Source: Chryseosolibacter sp964532595
GTDB taxonomy: Bacteria; Bacteroidota; Bacteroidia; Cytophagales; Cyclobacteriaceae
Direction of reading: 5' to 3'
Length of the DNA: 64,000 nt
NCBI GenBank assembly: GCA_964532595.1
Contig: CAZHIQ010000010.1
Span: 1 to 64,000 of the forward strand
Part shown: positions 43,314 through 51,847 of the stretch, in pieces
How the letters are laid out: the number at the start of each line of letters is the position of its first letter
Numbering within the stretch: position 1 is the stretch's first letter
The notes under the pieces: generated by a model
What the model was told of the DNA's origin: nothing
Databases searched by the model: none
Seen by the model: only the letters and a program-made list of their open reading frames with translations
Made by a program: the position numbers and the translations under genes

Positions 43314-44147
43314 ATGAGAAGGATTGCCCTGACACTCGTGTTGGCATCACTTGCGTGGCAAACTGTTGCCCAACACGCAAAGAATACTTTAGCCTTTAGC
43401 GTATCCGGTGACGATCGCATCTCGGTCGTAAGAAATAGTGTTCGTCTTGCTGAGTGGCATGAGCGTTCGTTCTGGCCTTTGTACGAGAGCTATCTCGGCG
43501 AAGTCAGTGAGGTGTCTTCAACATCGTATCGCTGTCTGCACGGCCTTGCGACAGCAGGCCGCGGAAGTAATGAAGGGGAGGCATTCGAACATGCCTGGAA
43601 CCTGCTGACTTATCGCAACAAGGCTCTTAACGTACGTAATAAATACTACAAAGAGGTAGCCGCTGTGCTGAACGGCGTTGTGGCGCTGCAATTTCTTCAA
43701 ACGGAAACGATGATGGAGATGCTGGAGACCACGCAGATTTACGGAGCTACAGAATGGGAAAATTTCCGATTCAGTGTAGCGACACTGTCGAGCCGCGAAA
43801 CGAGAGAAGCTAAACACAATACTATCCGGGCAGCACTGGAAATTCCGCCGAACAAATCAGCGGCATTCTGGGCCGTTTACAACAAGTATGAAAACGACTG
43901 TGATGCCTTGCTCGGAGAGAATTACAACGTCTACTCCTTATTTGCCAGCGATCCAGCCGACTTCACACCGGCGCTGGCGAAACGACTTGGCTATGACCTG
44001 CTGCAGGTAATGGACCGGGAACTGCGTCTTAAGGAGCGTTACTTTCTTGAAATGAATAACGCAGTCGGACCGATGTTGGCAGCGCGCTTTCTCGCCTGGG
44101 AAGACTATTACTCAGTCGTTGAGAAAATGCACGCCTGGGCCGACTGA
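43314..44147 (+). CDS. secreted protein with two FWxxYxxY helical repeats
   Basis: 277 residues from the ATG at 43314, which opens a proper signal peptide (MRRIALTLVLASLAWQTVAQ); the frame is open upstream to 43266. The mature protein contains two copies of a helical unit of about 120 residues: the first with HERSFWPLYESYLGE near 48 and the second with KSAAFWAVYNKYEND near 180, each followed about 50 residues later by an (R/E)(N/R)KYYxE or LKERYFLE segment and a final AAxFL or ALQFL. One such unit makes up the protein at 24362-24859. I know no function for it. It lies alone, divergent from CorC/HlyC and convergent with the MscS gene. Confidence 0.75.
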   Translation: MRRIALTLVLASLAWQTVAQHAKNTLAFSVSGDDRISVVRNSVRLAEWHERSFWPLYESYLGEVSEVSSTSYRCLHGLATAGRGSNEGEAFEHAWNLLTYRNKALNVRNKYYKEVAAVLNGVVALQFLQTETMMEMLETTQIYGATEWENFRFSVATLSSRETREAKHNTIRAALEIPPNKSAAFWAVYNKYENDCDALLGENYNVYSLFASDPADFTPALAKRLGYDLLQVMDRELRLKERYFLEMNNAVGPMLAARFLAWEDYYSVVEKMHAWAD

Positions 44148-44158
44148 CGGTCGCACGG

Positions 44159-45493
44159 TTACTCCCGCTTGTCGACTTTTGAAACCGGAATTTCTATCAC
44201 TCTGGCGTCGCTCGCGTAATGACCTGAATTTTGAGAAAGATATGCGACTGCGTTGGTAATATCATGTCCGCTCGGCTGTTGATACATCCGAAGATCAAAG
44301 AAGGAGATCGCCGCAATGAGGTGATCGAAAATATCGGCCTGTATCGTCTCATATTCAGCCCACACCACCGTCTTCGTGAAGCAGTACACCTCAATCGGAA
44401 TACCGCGATCTTCCATAGGAAGTTGCCTTACGAGCAGCGTCATGTCCTGATGAATCATCGGATGACGCCGCAGGTACGCCTCGACGTACCGGCGGAAGAC
44501 TCCTAAATTCGTCATACGACGGCCGTTAATCAGGATGGAGGTATCGAAATCGTGTTCTGCATTGAACGCTTCAATTTCGGCTTGTCTCCGCTCGATGTAA
44601 TCCTTCAGCAGGTAATATTGCTTATACCGCTCACGTGTCGCGGGGTCTACGAATTTCACCGACTGGACATCAATGTAGAGAGCCCTTTTGATTCGTCGCC
44701 CGCCACTCTCGCGCATACCCCGCCAGTTTTTGAAGCTGTCGGTGATAAAGTAGTAGGTGGGAATTGTCGTTACTGTCTTGTCCCAGTTCCGCACCTTGAC
44801 TGTATTAAGGTTTATGGCAATCACATCTCCGTCTGCATTGAACTTGGGCATTTCCACCCAATCTCCCACGCGTACCATGTCATTCGACGAGATCTGGACA
44901 CTCGCCACAAGACCGAGAATAGTGTCCTTGAAGATCAACATAATGATAGCGGTCATCGCCCCGAAGGCGCTGAGGAAGTAAACCGGCGATTTGCCGAGAA
45001 GCAGGGAAAGAACCAATATCCCGGTCGTGATATAAATGAGGATCCTGATCAGCTGAAAGTAACTTGCTATTGGCTTCGTTGTCAGTACCGACGAGCGCGC
45101 CATAGAGAATTCAATAACCCGCGACAGGGCAATCACGATGCGCATGCTGATGAAAATCAAATAGACATCGGTAAGACGAATTACCCACGGGAGGAAAGCG
45201 TCGAAATCCTTGAACAGAACCGGCGCGAACACCCTTACAAGCAGCGCAGGAACAAAGTGGGCGAGACTATCGAACACCCGGAAGTCGGCCAGTTGATCGT
45301 CCCAGGCGATCGGTGTTCGCTTGAAGAATCCATAGAGCGCATTGACAATTACCTTTCGGGTAATCCAGAAAGAAACAGCAGCCAGTATTCCCAGCGCCAC
45401 TAAAAGGACGAATAGTCGGAGAGACGGGACAAAGAACTCGGAAGCGCCCGCATCGGTGAGCAGACGTTCAATGACGTTTTCAATCTGTTGCAT
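44159..45493 (-). CDS. mechanosensitive ion channel, YbdG-like MscS family
   Basis: 444 residues. Four or five N-terminal membrane helices (from about 22), then the pore helix and MscS beta domain (AFGAMTAIIMLIFKDTILGLVASVQISSNDMVRVGDWVEMP at about 180-220 in parts) and a C-terminal cytoplasmic domain ending near EIPVSKVDKRE. The extended insert with GGRRIKRALYIDVQSVKF and the tail LPMEDRGIPIEVYCFTKTVVWAEYE place it with YbdG (MscM) rather than MscS itself. It releases solutes on osmotic downshock. A -7 element (TACTTTTG, 45523-45530) lies upstream. Confidence 0.92.
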   Translation of the reverse strand: MQQIENVIERLLTDAGASEFFVPSLRLFVLLVALGILAAVSFWITRKVIVNALYGFFKRTPIAWDDQLADFRVFDSLAHFVPALLVRVFAPVLFKDFDAFLPWVIRLTDVYLIFISMRIVIALSRVIEFSMARSSVLTTKPIASYFQLIRILIYITTGILVLSLLLGKSPVYFLSAFGAMTAIIMLIFKDTILGLVASVQISSNDMVRVGDWVEMPKFNADGDVIAINLNTVKVRNWDKTVTTIPTYYFITDSFKNWRGMRESGGRRIKRALYIDVQSVKFVDPATRERYKQYYLLKDYIERRQAEIEAFNAEHDFDTSILINGRRMTNLGVFRRYVEAYLRRHPMIHQDMTLLVRQLPMEDRGIPIEVYCFTKTVVWAEYETIQADIFDHLIAAISFFDLRMYQQPSGHDITNAVAYLSQNSGHYASDARVIEIPVSKVDKRE

Positions 45494-45522
45494 GAGAAAA
45501 ATAAAATGGCTGAACGCCGCGG

Positions 45523-45530
45523 CAAAAGTA
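45523..45530 (-). promoter_or_regulatory. -7 element of the MscS gene
   Basis: On the minus strand TACTTTTG matches TAnnTTTG exactly, 29 nt before the start at 45493. Confidence 0.5.
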
Positions 45531-45981
45531 GCGCTTTTACAGGAATCCGACGAGTCTTACGGTCGGGTGAGTCGCTCAAACGCCCTCATTCCAGGCATGT
45601 AAAGGTAATTGGAGGTTTTTCGTCTGACCGTGATGAGTGGTTTCAATGAACTGCCGGCGGTCTATGGCTGTTCTGACGCAGGAGAAACAGGGGAGGCGCA
45701 ATCGTTTCCCGCCAAAATACTTTGGCCAAGAGTGGACGAATGGCAGGTTACTTTATCGTTATTCGTTATATTTAGAACCGGCCGCTACGTTCTTACTGCG
45801 TCCTGGAAAATTATTGAGACAGCTCATTTCATATCGCCCGCCGCACGCAAACACCGAAATGTGCCATATTTTCATCAGAATGATGAACCTAATCGCACCT
45901 GATAGGGTTAACCGAGAGTGCTCGGGAAAAATGTGTTCCTGAACACAGTAATACACGCCAAAAAATACACGAAAGAATTCG
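45531..45981. other. long gene-free region before the second sigma gene
   Basis: About 450 nt with only short overlapping open frames of no recognisable family and unlike coding DNA of the neighbours. It contains TATATTTA at 45767-45774 (a near match to the -7 consensus, rightward) and the perfect dyad at 45932-45947. The leader of the sigma gene would be about 200 nt if that element is used. I see no other structured element. Confidence 0.5.
45932..45947. promoter_or_regulatory. perfect 16-bp dyad upstream of the second sigma gene
   Basis: TGTGTTC-CT-GAACACA: seven-base arms and a 2-nt centre, 34 nt before the ATG at 45982. It has the size and symmetry of a dimeric repressor operator. No known regulator can be assigned from the sequence. 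Confidence 0.45.
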
Positions 45982-46848
45982 ATGAGACAGCTTAAGATCA
46001 GCAAACAGATTACGAACCGCGAAAGTCAGTCGCTCGACAAGTACCTGCAGGAGATTGGAAAAGTAGACTTGATCACGTCTGATGAAGAAGTTGAGTTAGC
46101 CAAGCGCATCAAGGAGGGCGATCAAATTGCTCTTGAAAAGCTCACGAAGGCCAATTTGCGCTTTGTCGTTTCTGTTGCCAAGCAATACCAGAACAACGGT
46201 CTCACCCTCGGTGATTTGATTAACGAGGGAAATCTGGGGCTGATCAAAGCAGCCAAGCGTTTTGATGAAACGCGCGGCTTCAAGTTTATTTCCTATGCCG
46301 TATGGTGGATCCGCCAGTCGATCATGCAAGCCCTCGCTGAGCAGTCCCGCATCGTAAGGCTGCCGTTAAACCGGGTGGGCTCGCTGAACAAGATTTCACG
46401 GACTTTTTCAGAACTTGAACAAAAATTTCAGCGCGAGCCGTCTCCTCAGGAGTTGGCTGATGTGCTCGGTGTTACAGTCGATGAAGTGGCCGACACCATG
46501 AAGATCTCGGGCCGCCACGTTTCGGTGGATGCTCCCTTTGTGCAAGGGGAGGAAAACAGCTTGCTCGATGTTCTTGCAGACGAAACGGAAGAAACGCCTG
46601 ATTCAGACCTGATGCACGACTCTCTTCGCAAGGAGGTCCAGCGTGCTCTGGCAACGCTTACACAGCGCGAGGCCGATGTTATCTCGTACTACTTTGGCCT
46701 GAACGGCAAGCAAGCCCTTACGCTCGAGGAGATTGGCCATAAATACAACCTTACACGCGAACGTGTACGCCAGATCAAGGAGAAGGCTACGCGTCGGTTG
46801 AGGCATAGCTCGCGCAGTTCTGCGCTGAAACCGTATCTCGGTCAATAA
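45982..46848 (+). CDS. RNA polymerase sigma factor, RpoD type (copy 2)
   Basis: 288 residues; same layout as the sigma factor at 4803-5666 and about 88% identical to it (about 33 substitutions). The first 30 residues, all of region 2.4 and the helix LTRERVRQIKEKA of region 4.2 are the same, so it should read the same promoters; changes cluster in region 3 (about 160-195) and around residues 240-262 of region 4. The gene has a long leader with a dyad, unlike copy 1, suggesting separate control. It could be a condition-specific primary-like sigma factor or a recent duplicate. Confidence 0.94.
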   Translation: MRQLKISKQITNRESQSLDKYLQEIGKVDLITSDEEVELAKRIKEGDQIALEKLTKANLRFVVSVAKQYQNNGLTLGDLINEGNLGLIKAAKRFDETRGFKFISYAVWWIRQSIMQALAEQSRIVRLPLNRVGSLNKISRTFSELEQKFQREPSPQELADVLGVTVDEVADTMKISGRHVSVDAPFVQGEENSLLDVLADETEETPDSDLMHDSLRKEVQRALATLTQREADVISYYFGLNGKQALTLEEIGHKYNLTRERVRQIKEKATRRLRHSSRSSALKPYLGQ

Positions 46849-46862
46849 CCCTGAAGAAAACG

Positions 46863-46890
46863 AAAAAAGCCACCGCAAGGTGGCTTTTTT
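46863..46890. terminator. bidirectional terminator between sigma copy 2 and the HEAT/DUF1080 gene
   Basis: AAAAAAGCCACC (46863-46874), GCAA tetraloop, GGTGGCTTTTTT (46879-46890). Perfectly symmetric, with A-run and T-run on both strands, so it can end transcription from both converging genes. Confidence 0.95.
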
Positions 46891-46908
46891 GTTTCTTCAG
46901 ATCTGTTG

Positions 46909-49900
46909 TCAAAGTTCCTTGATGCGGATGTTGCGAAAGCGCACAACCGTACCGTGCCCCAGGAAGCCGATATGACCTTTGTTTCGGTTGAGCCCGGGGT
47001 GCTCGCGTCCGTCAGCCGTACCGTTACGAGCTGCTTTCTTGATATCGGCATCGACGATGACGGTGCCGTTGAGGGTTATCTTGATGTGGTCTCCTTTGAC
47101 ATACACTTCCTGTTCATTCCATTCTCCCAAAGGACGCAGGAAACCTCGTTTGGCCGCAACGATTCCATAAACGGACCCATGATATTGCCACGGCTTAAGT
47201 TTGGCATATACCGGGGCGGTATCGTCCAGAATCTGCAGCTCTTTGCCTTCATAGGCGGCATCTCCGGTCAGGGGGGCATGTATACCAAGACCATTATTCG
47301 CACCCGGTGTTAGCTGAAACTCAAATCTGAAAACGAAATCCGAGTACTCTTTCTCCGTAAACAGGTTGCCATGGCCTTTGCCCTGAGGATAGATGGCGAT
47401 GCTGTTGTCTTCTACAACATACTCGACCTTATTACCCACCCAGTTGTCAAGATCCTTACCGTTGAAGAGCAATTCGAAGCCTTCAGCCTTTTCCTCCGGC
47501 GTCAGCTCCGACGGTTTGCTGCCCAGCTCCCGGATGAAAATGTTCCGGAAAGCGATTTCGTTACCGTGTGCTTGCAGCTCGATTGCTTCCTCGGGGAAAA
47601 TAGGGAGGTTGCGATCCCAGTAGTTCTCGAGCACGACGTTATCCACGACTTTGACTCCGTTCAGATGCACGGTCACGCGTTCGCCGACCATCTTGATATG
47701 GAAGGTGTTCCATTCACCCACGGGGTTATCGGCCAGTACAAGTGGCTTGTCCGGATTCTTCTGATTGTTGTACAATCCTCCTGAACCCACACGCGCATCC
47801 TCAAGTTTACCCCAGGGATCCCATATCTGCACCTGCGGAGTACCGCGCAAGTATATGCCGCTGTCTCCATCGCGCGATATCTTCCAATCGACGTACATCT
47901 CGAAATCCCCGTATTTGCGAACGGTACACAGGTTGTCACCTTTTCCGCTGAACCAGATTATACCATCTTTGACCGACCAGTTCTGCGACATTTTGGCGTC
48001 TGCGGCCTTTTGTCTTCGGGCCAATTCCTGTTTCGACAATTTGGCCCGGGCGATCGGGTTCTCAACCAATCCTTGCCATCCGGTAAGATCGCGCCCGTTA
48101 AACATCGGCTCGTAACCACGGCTGAAGGGCATGTCAGCCAAATACGTCTGGATATCAATCCGCTCATACGGACTGTCCTGACCTTCGAGTTTGTCCAGGA
48201 TACGTTGCAACGTCTTGCGGACAAATGCTCCTGTCAATCCAGGCCGACCGTCCGCGGTGGGGAGGGCAATTTGCATGACCGAACGACCGGCAACCCGGTT
48301 CAGAGCTTCATCGTCGAGATAGCGCGAGACAAACACCAGGGCCAGGAACGACCGCAAGCCACCTACGCCGCGGATTACCGACGTCTTTTCCTCGTTTGTA
48401 GCTGCTTCCTGCATGGCTGCATCGTACATCAGCAGTTTCTGTTCATCGGGCCACGACGAGCGACCTATCTGGCTCACGAGCGCCTGGAAAGCCTGACCGT
48501 GATATTCCTTCTGCGAAGCATCGCGACGAATCGCAAGCAGGGTGCGAACCGCCTGATGATCCTGCCAGTTGATCAGGGCCTGAAATGCAGCTGCGCGTTC
48601 TTCGTCGCTGCCTGACTGGAAAGCCTCCGTTACCTTGCCAAGAGCATCCGCATCGTTGACATAGGGCAAGAGAGGCAACAGACGCGCTTTGTTCTGGGCA
48701 TAAGCGGCGTTGATAGCCGCATGGCTGTTGCTGTCCATTGATTCAATGAGTGCCTGCTGAACAAGTTTTGTTTCCTCTCCCTGTTCCGCCCGAGTCAGTA
48801 GATCAAGCAACTCATTGGTGTGCTTCGCGACGGCCAACCGCGGAAGTGCTGCATAGGCAGCTTTCCGAACATTTGAATGGGAGGAATGCGTTTGTTCCAG
48901 AACGGACGAAAAGCTCTCCGTAACCCTGCGCTCGGCCAGGATACCGATGATCGCAGCTTGCACATGAGGTTGTGCACCGCCGAGGTGACTGGAAAGAACC
49001 GCAGCGGTGTTTTGATCCGAAACACGCAACAAAGCGGTCCGGGCAGCATTCACTTCTTCGTCGCTCTCACCGCGCAGGAGATAGCGAATCAGTGCGGGTT
49101 GCACGTCCTTGCTTTCGCCATAGGCCAGCTCTTCGGCCGCAGCCATACGCAGATGCGGATCGCGCGATTCGAGGGCGGGCATCAGAAAAGCGCTCACAAA
49201 AGTCTGTGAACGATCTGTTGAAGCAAGAGCATGGAGCAATTCAGCGCTTGGCGATTTCTTGTAAAGCTTAAGCCACTGTTTACGCGCCGATGCCTGGGTG
49301 AGGAGAGGGCTGGCGATTTTGAGTACTTCCCCCCGGTATTCGGCGTCGAAGCGGTTGATTTCTTTGAGAAGAACTTTATTCGCATCACCCGGCGTAGTGC
49401 GGGCCAGTGTGCTCAGCGCCGCCAGACGGAAATGGTGCTGATCGATCGTTTCCGCATTGCTCAGTAAAGTCTTGCTCGCTTTTGCCGCGAGCGAGGAATT
49501 CCCGTTTTGGCTGAGCTGATAGATGTACTCGACCAGTGCGTGAGTAGCCTCAGCAGGGTCGTTCTTGAACCCAACACTTTGTGCCGCCTTCAACAGTGCC
49601 GCATATGACGAGGGGTCTGCGATACGCGCCAACGCCCAAAGGGCGTGCTGACGAACCACGGTGTTTCCGTCCGCCACATACTTCGATATTTCCGAAACAG
49701 AGCCGGAATGCTTTGCCTCACCCAGCGCTTGAATAAGACGTGCACGTGTTTCGACTGAGGCGTCCGACTGCAAAGCAGAAAGTAAGGCCTGATGTGCCTG
49801 CGGCGTACCAATCGCAACCAGTGCTCCGATGGCCTGATCTGCAAGTTCGCGGGTCTTGATATGTGACGCCAAGGGCGCTACCGAGGCATCCGTTCCGATC

Positions 49901-50280
49901 CGTTCGATGTTTTCAATCAGATAAGATCCGACCTCGGGGTCTTTTGACGATTCCAGTCCGCGGAGATAGGCCTTTTCGATGCGCGCCTTTTGTTCCACCG
50001 TTGATGCATGGTGGGTGAGGAGCGACACAGCGTAGCGGGGAGCTACGCCATCCGGTTTTCCATTAGGTACGACCCGGCTAACGATCGCGTCGAGGCCTTC
50101 GTCGGGCAGATTTATAAGGTCGCGGAACAGACGATCCGCCTCCGCTGCATCTTTTGCCGGGAGCAGCGTCAGCACGTCGGCCACGCGGGTTTCTACTGTC
50201 CGATTATCCTGCCCCTGCGCTGAAGGCAGAGCAGCGAGGGACCAGAACAGTATTAGGTAAAGAATATTTCTCAGTTTCAT
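46909..50280 (-). CDS. HEAT-repeat protein with two C-terminal DUF1080 domains
   Basis: 1123 residues with a signal peptide (about 1-23). About 650 residues of HEAT-like helical pairs follow (many units of the form LLxALxSDASVETRARLIQALGEA). A first DUF1080 domain spans about 720-927 (EPMFNGRDLTGWQGL ... GEWNTFHIKMVGERVTVHLNG ... FRNIFIREL) and a second about 935-1123 (EGFELLFNGKDLDNWVG ... LGEWNEQEVYVKGDHIKITLNG ... FRNIRIKEL). DUF1080 proteins act on 3-keto-glycosides; HEAT arrays bind partners. The gene lies 43 nt behind the Gfo/Idh/MocA gene, an expected partner that could make or use the 3-keto sugar. Confidence 0.93.
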   Translation of the reverse strand: MKLRNILYLILFWSLAALPSAQGQDNRTVETRVADVLTLLPAKDAAEADRLFRDLINLPDEGLDAIVSRVVPNGKPDGVAPRYAVSLLTHHASTVEQKARIEKAYLRGLESSKDPEVGSYLIENIERIGTDASVAPLASHIKTRELADQAIGALVAIGTPQAHQALLSALQSDASVETRARLIQALGEAKHSGSVSEISKYVADGNTVVRQHALWALARIADPSSYAALLKAAQSVGFKNDPAEATHALVEYIYQLSQNGNSSLAAKASKTLLSNAETIDQHHFRLAALSTLARTTPGDANKVLLKEINRFDAEYRGEVLKIASPLLTQASARKQWLKLYKKSPSAELLHALASTDRSQTFVSAFLMPALESRDPHLRMAAAEELAYGESKDVQPALIRYLLRGESDEEVNAARTALLRVSDQNTAAVLSSHLGGAQPHVQAAIIGILAERRVTESFSSVLEQTHSSHSNVRKAAYAALPRLAVAKHTNELLDLLTRAEQGEETKLVQQALIESMDSNSHAAINAAYAQNKARLLPLLPYVNDADALGKVTEAFQSGSDEERAAAFQALINWQDHQAVRTLLAIRRDASQKEYHGQAFQALVSQIGRSSWPDEQKLLMYDAAMQEAATNEEKTSVIRGVGGLRSFLALVFVSRYLDDEALNRVAGRSVMQIALPTADGRPGLTGAFVRKTLQRILDKLEGQDSPYERIDIQTYLADMPFSRGYEPMFNGRDLTGWQGLVENPIARAKLSKQELARRQKAADAKMSQNWSVKDGIIWFSGKGDNLCTVRKYGDFEMYVDWKISRDGDSGIYLRGTPQVQIWDPWGKLEDARVGSGGLYNNQKNPDKPLVLADNPVGEWNTFHIKMVGERVTVHLNGVKVVDNVVLENYWDRNLPIFPEEAIELQAHGNEIAFRNIFIRELGSKPSELTPEEKAEGFELLFNGKDLDNWVGNKVEYVVEDNSIAIYPQGKGHGNLFTEKEYSDFVFRFEFQLTPGANNGLGIHAPLTGDAAYEGKELQILDDTAPVYAKLKPWQYHGSVYGIVAAKRGFLRPLGEWNEQEVYVKGDHIKITLNGTVIVDADIKKAARNGTADGREHPGLNRNKGHIGFLGHGTVVRFRNIRIKEL

Positions 50281-50323
50281 CTTAGCGAATTATTGTATTA
50301 AGTGTCAATAGTGCTGAACACGT

Positions 50324-51607
50324 TTAGATTTTCCAGGGGCCGCGCATGGGCTGATCTATGAGACGGTTTGCCGCATCGTCGTTGATAAACACCTGCTTAA
50401 CAGGGTCGAACGTCAGGGAACGACCGAGTTGCAGCGCGATTTTACCCATATTGACAACCGTGCACGAGCGGTGACCATTCAGTTCGTTAAGCGCGAACTT
50501 CTTGCGTGTTCTTACTGAATCGGAGAAAAGGCCCACCTGTGGATCAGGGTCGGGCATTGCGTCGATTACCTTGAGAATATTCGGGATATCGGAACGGAAT
50601 CCCCGATAAACCTTACCGTTAGGACCTTCGATATAAGGGGCGTTGATATCTTTATTTTCACCATCAAGGATGATCTTACAACCATCATCATAGGTAAATT
50701 CAACGCGTCTCCAGGTACCCACGGCATCGTCGTGCTGCTGGGGCGCGTCGACATCGACTCTTACCGGAGAGGTGTCGTCCTTTCCGAGGAAGTATTGAAC
50801 CGGGTCGATATAGTGTTGGCCCATATCGCCGAGACCGCCACCGTCATAATCCCAGTAGCCGCGGAAGTTCATGTGAACACGGTGAGGATTGTACGGCTTA
50901 TAGGGCGCCGGCCCGAGCCACATATCGTAATCGAGGTGGTCGGGCACAGGAGTGGGTTCCAGATTGGTTTTCCCTACCCAGTAGAATTTCCAGTTGAAGC
51001 CCGTCACACCGCTGATTGTTACCTTAAGCGGCCATCCGAGAATACCACTGTCGACGAGTTTCTTGATAGGCTTAACCGTCGTGCCCATTCCGTAGAAGTT
51101 TGAGTTAAAACGGAACCATGTATTCAGTCGGAACATCCGTCCGTACTGTTCCATGGCCTCGATTACCCTTTTTCCCTCGCCGATAGTCCGCGTCATTGGC
51201 TTTTCACACCATACGTCTTTTCCCGCCTGGGCCGCCATCACCGACATGATGCCGTGCCAGTGCGGAGGCGTGGCAATGTGAACGATGTCGACGTCGGGCT
51301 GAGCCAAAAGCTCGCGGAAGTCGGTGTACGCGCGGACACCTTCGCCAATCATTTCCGCTGCCTGTTTAAGGTGATGGCGATCCACGTCGCAAATCGCGAC
51401 GACACGCGTGCCTTCGTAGGGAATGTGGCCCCGGCCCATTCCACCAACACCGATAATGCCTTTGGTAAGCCGGTCACTGGGAGCCAGATACCCGGGACCA
51501 CCCACAACATGGCGGGGAACAATGTAAAATGCGCCGATAGCCAGCGCCGACTTCTTAAGGAAATCTCTTCTGCTGTTTTTCGACTGAGAATCAACTGTTT
51601 TCTTCAT
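50324..51607 (-). CDS. Gfo/Idh/MocA-family oxidoreductase, TAT-exported
   Basis: 427 residues. The twin-arginine signal SRRDFLKKSALAIGAF (about 12-28) predicts folded export to the periplasm with bound nucleotide. The Rossmann part begins with KGIIGVGGMGRGHIP near 49, and the EKPMTRTIGEGKRVI segment near 137 carries the conserved Lys of the family. The C-terminal part has the family fold with YDYDGGGLGDMGQHYID near 245. Such proteins oxidise or reduce sugars, here possibly at C3. A TACTTTG-like element lies about 22 nt upstream (51629-51635). First gene of a pair with the HEAT/DUF1080 fusion. Confidence 0.93.
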   Translation of the reverse strand: MKKTVDSQSKNSRRDFLKKSALAIGAFYIVPRHVVGGPGYLAPSDRLTKGIIGVGGMGRGHIPYEGTRVVAICDVDRHHLKQAAEMIGEGVRAYTDFRELLAQPDVDIVHIATPPHWHGIMSVMAAQAGKDVWCEKPMTRTIGEGKRVIEAMEQYGRMFRLNTWFRFNSNFYGMGTTVKPIKKLVDSGILGWPLKVTISGVTGFNWKFYWVGKTNLEPTPVPDHLDYDMWLGPAPYKPYNPHRVHMNFRGYWDYDGGGLGDMGQHYIDPVQYFLGKDDTSPVRVDVDAPQQHDDAVGTWRRVEFTYDDGCKIILDGENKDINAPYIEGPNGKVYRGFRSDIPNILKVIDAMPDPDPQVGLFSDSVRTRKKFALNELNGHRSCTVVNMGKIALQLGRSLTFDPVKQVFINDDAANRLIDQPMRGPWKI

Positions 51608-51660
51608 TACTTAACATTTCAGGTCAAGCAAAGTAGGAAATTAAGTTAATGTGTGAAAGT

Positions 51661-51698
51661 CGTGAATCGTCAATCGTGAAGCGTGAAGCGTGAATCGT
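51661..51698. repeat. heptamer tandem repeat (CGTGAAT/CGTGAAG)
   Basis: Five complete seven-base units and CGT of a sixth in uninterrupted phase: CGTGAAT, CGTCAAT, CGTGAAG, CGTGAAG, CGTGAAT. It lies in the 240-nt gap between the Gfo/Idh/MocA gene and the small membrane-protein gene and looks non-coding. Confidence 0.85.
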
Positions 51699-51847
51699 CT
51701 CCCAATGACAATCGGGAGAGGGTGGCTGATTCGCCGGGGCGTGGGCATAGGGAAGCTTACCTCGCGAAGGGTACCCTCACTCAAACACCTCCTTCACTTC
51801 ATTCCAGAAGGCAGTCTTCCCTGCGCTTTAGCTCTCAGGGAGGCAAG

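Noticed and set aside
44552..45403. 283-codon plus-strand frame inside the MscS gene
   Set aside because: Antisense shadow; the translation is rich in Arg/His/Glu and matches nothing.
45609..45942. two overlapping plus-strand frames of about 100 codons before sigma copy 2
   Set aside because: They overlap each other in different frames, share no family features and lie in a leader or intergenic region.
51721..51840. possible remnant of a gene end (minus strand encoding AFWNEVKEVFE before a stop, 51780-51820)
   Set aside because: Only about 16 codons are open and a stop lies directly upstream; too short to support a pseudogene.
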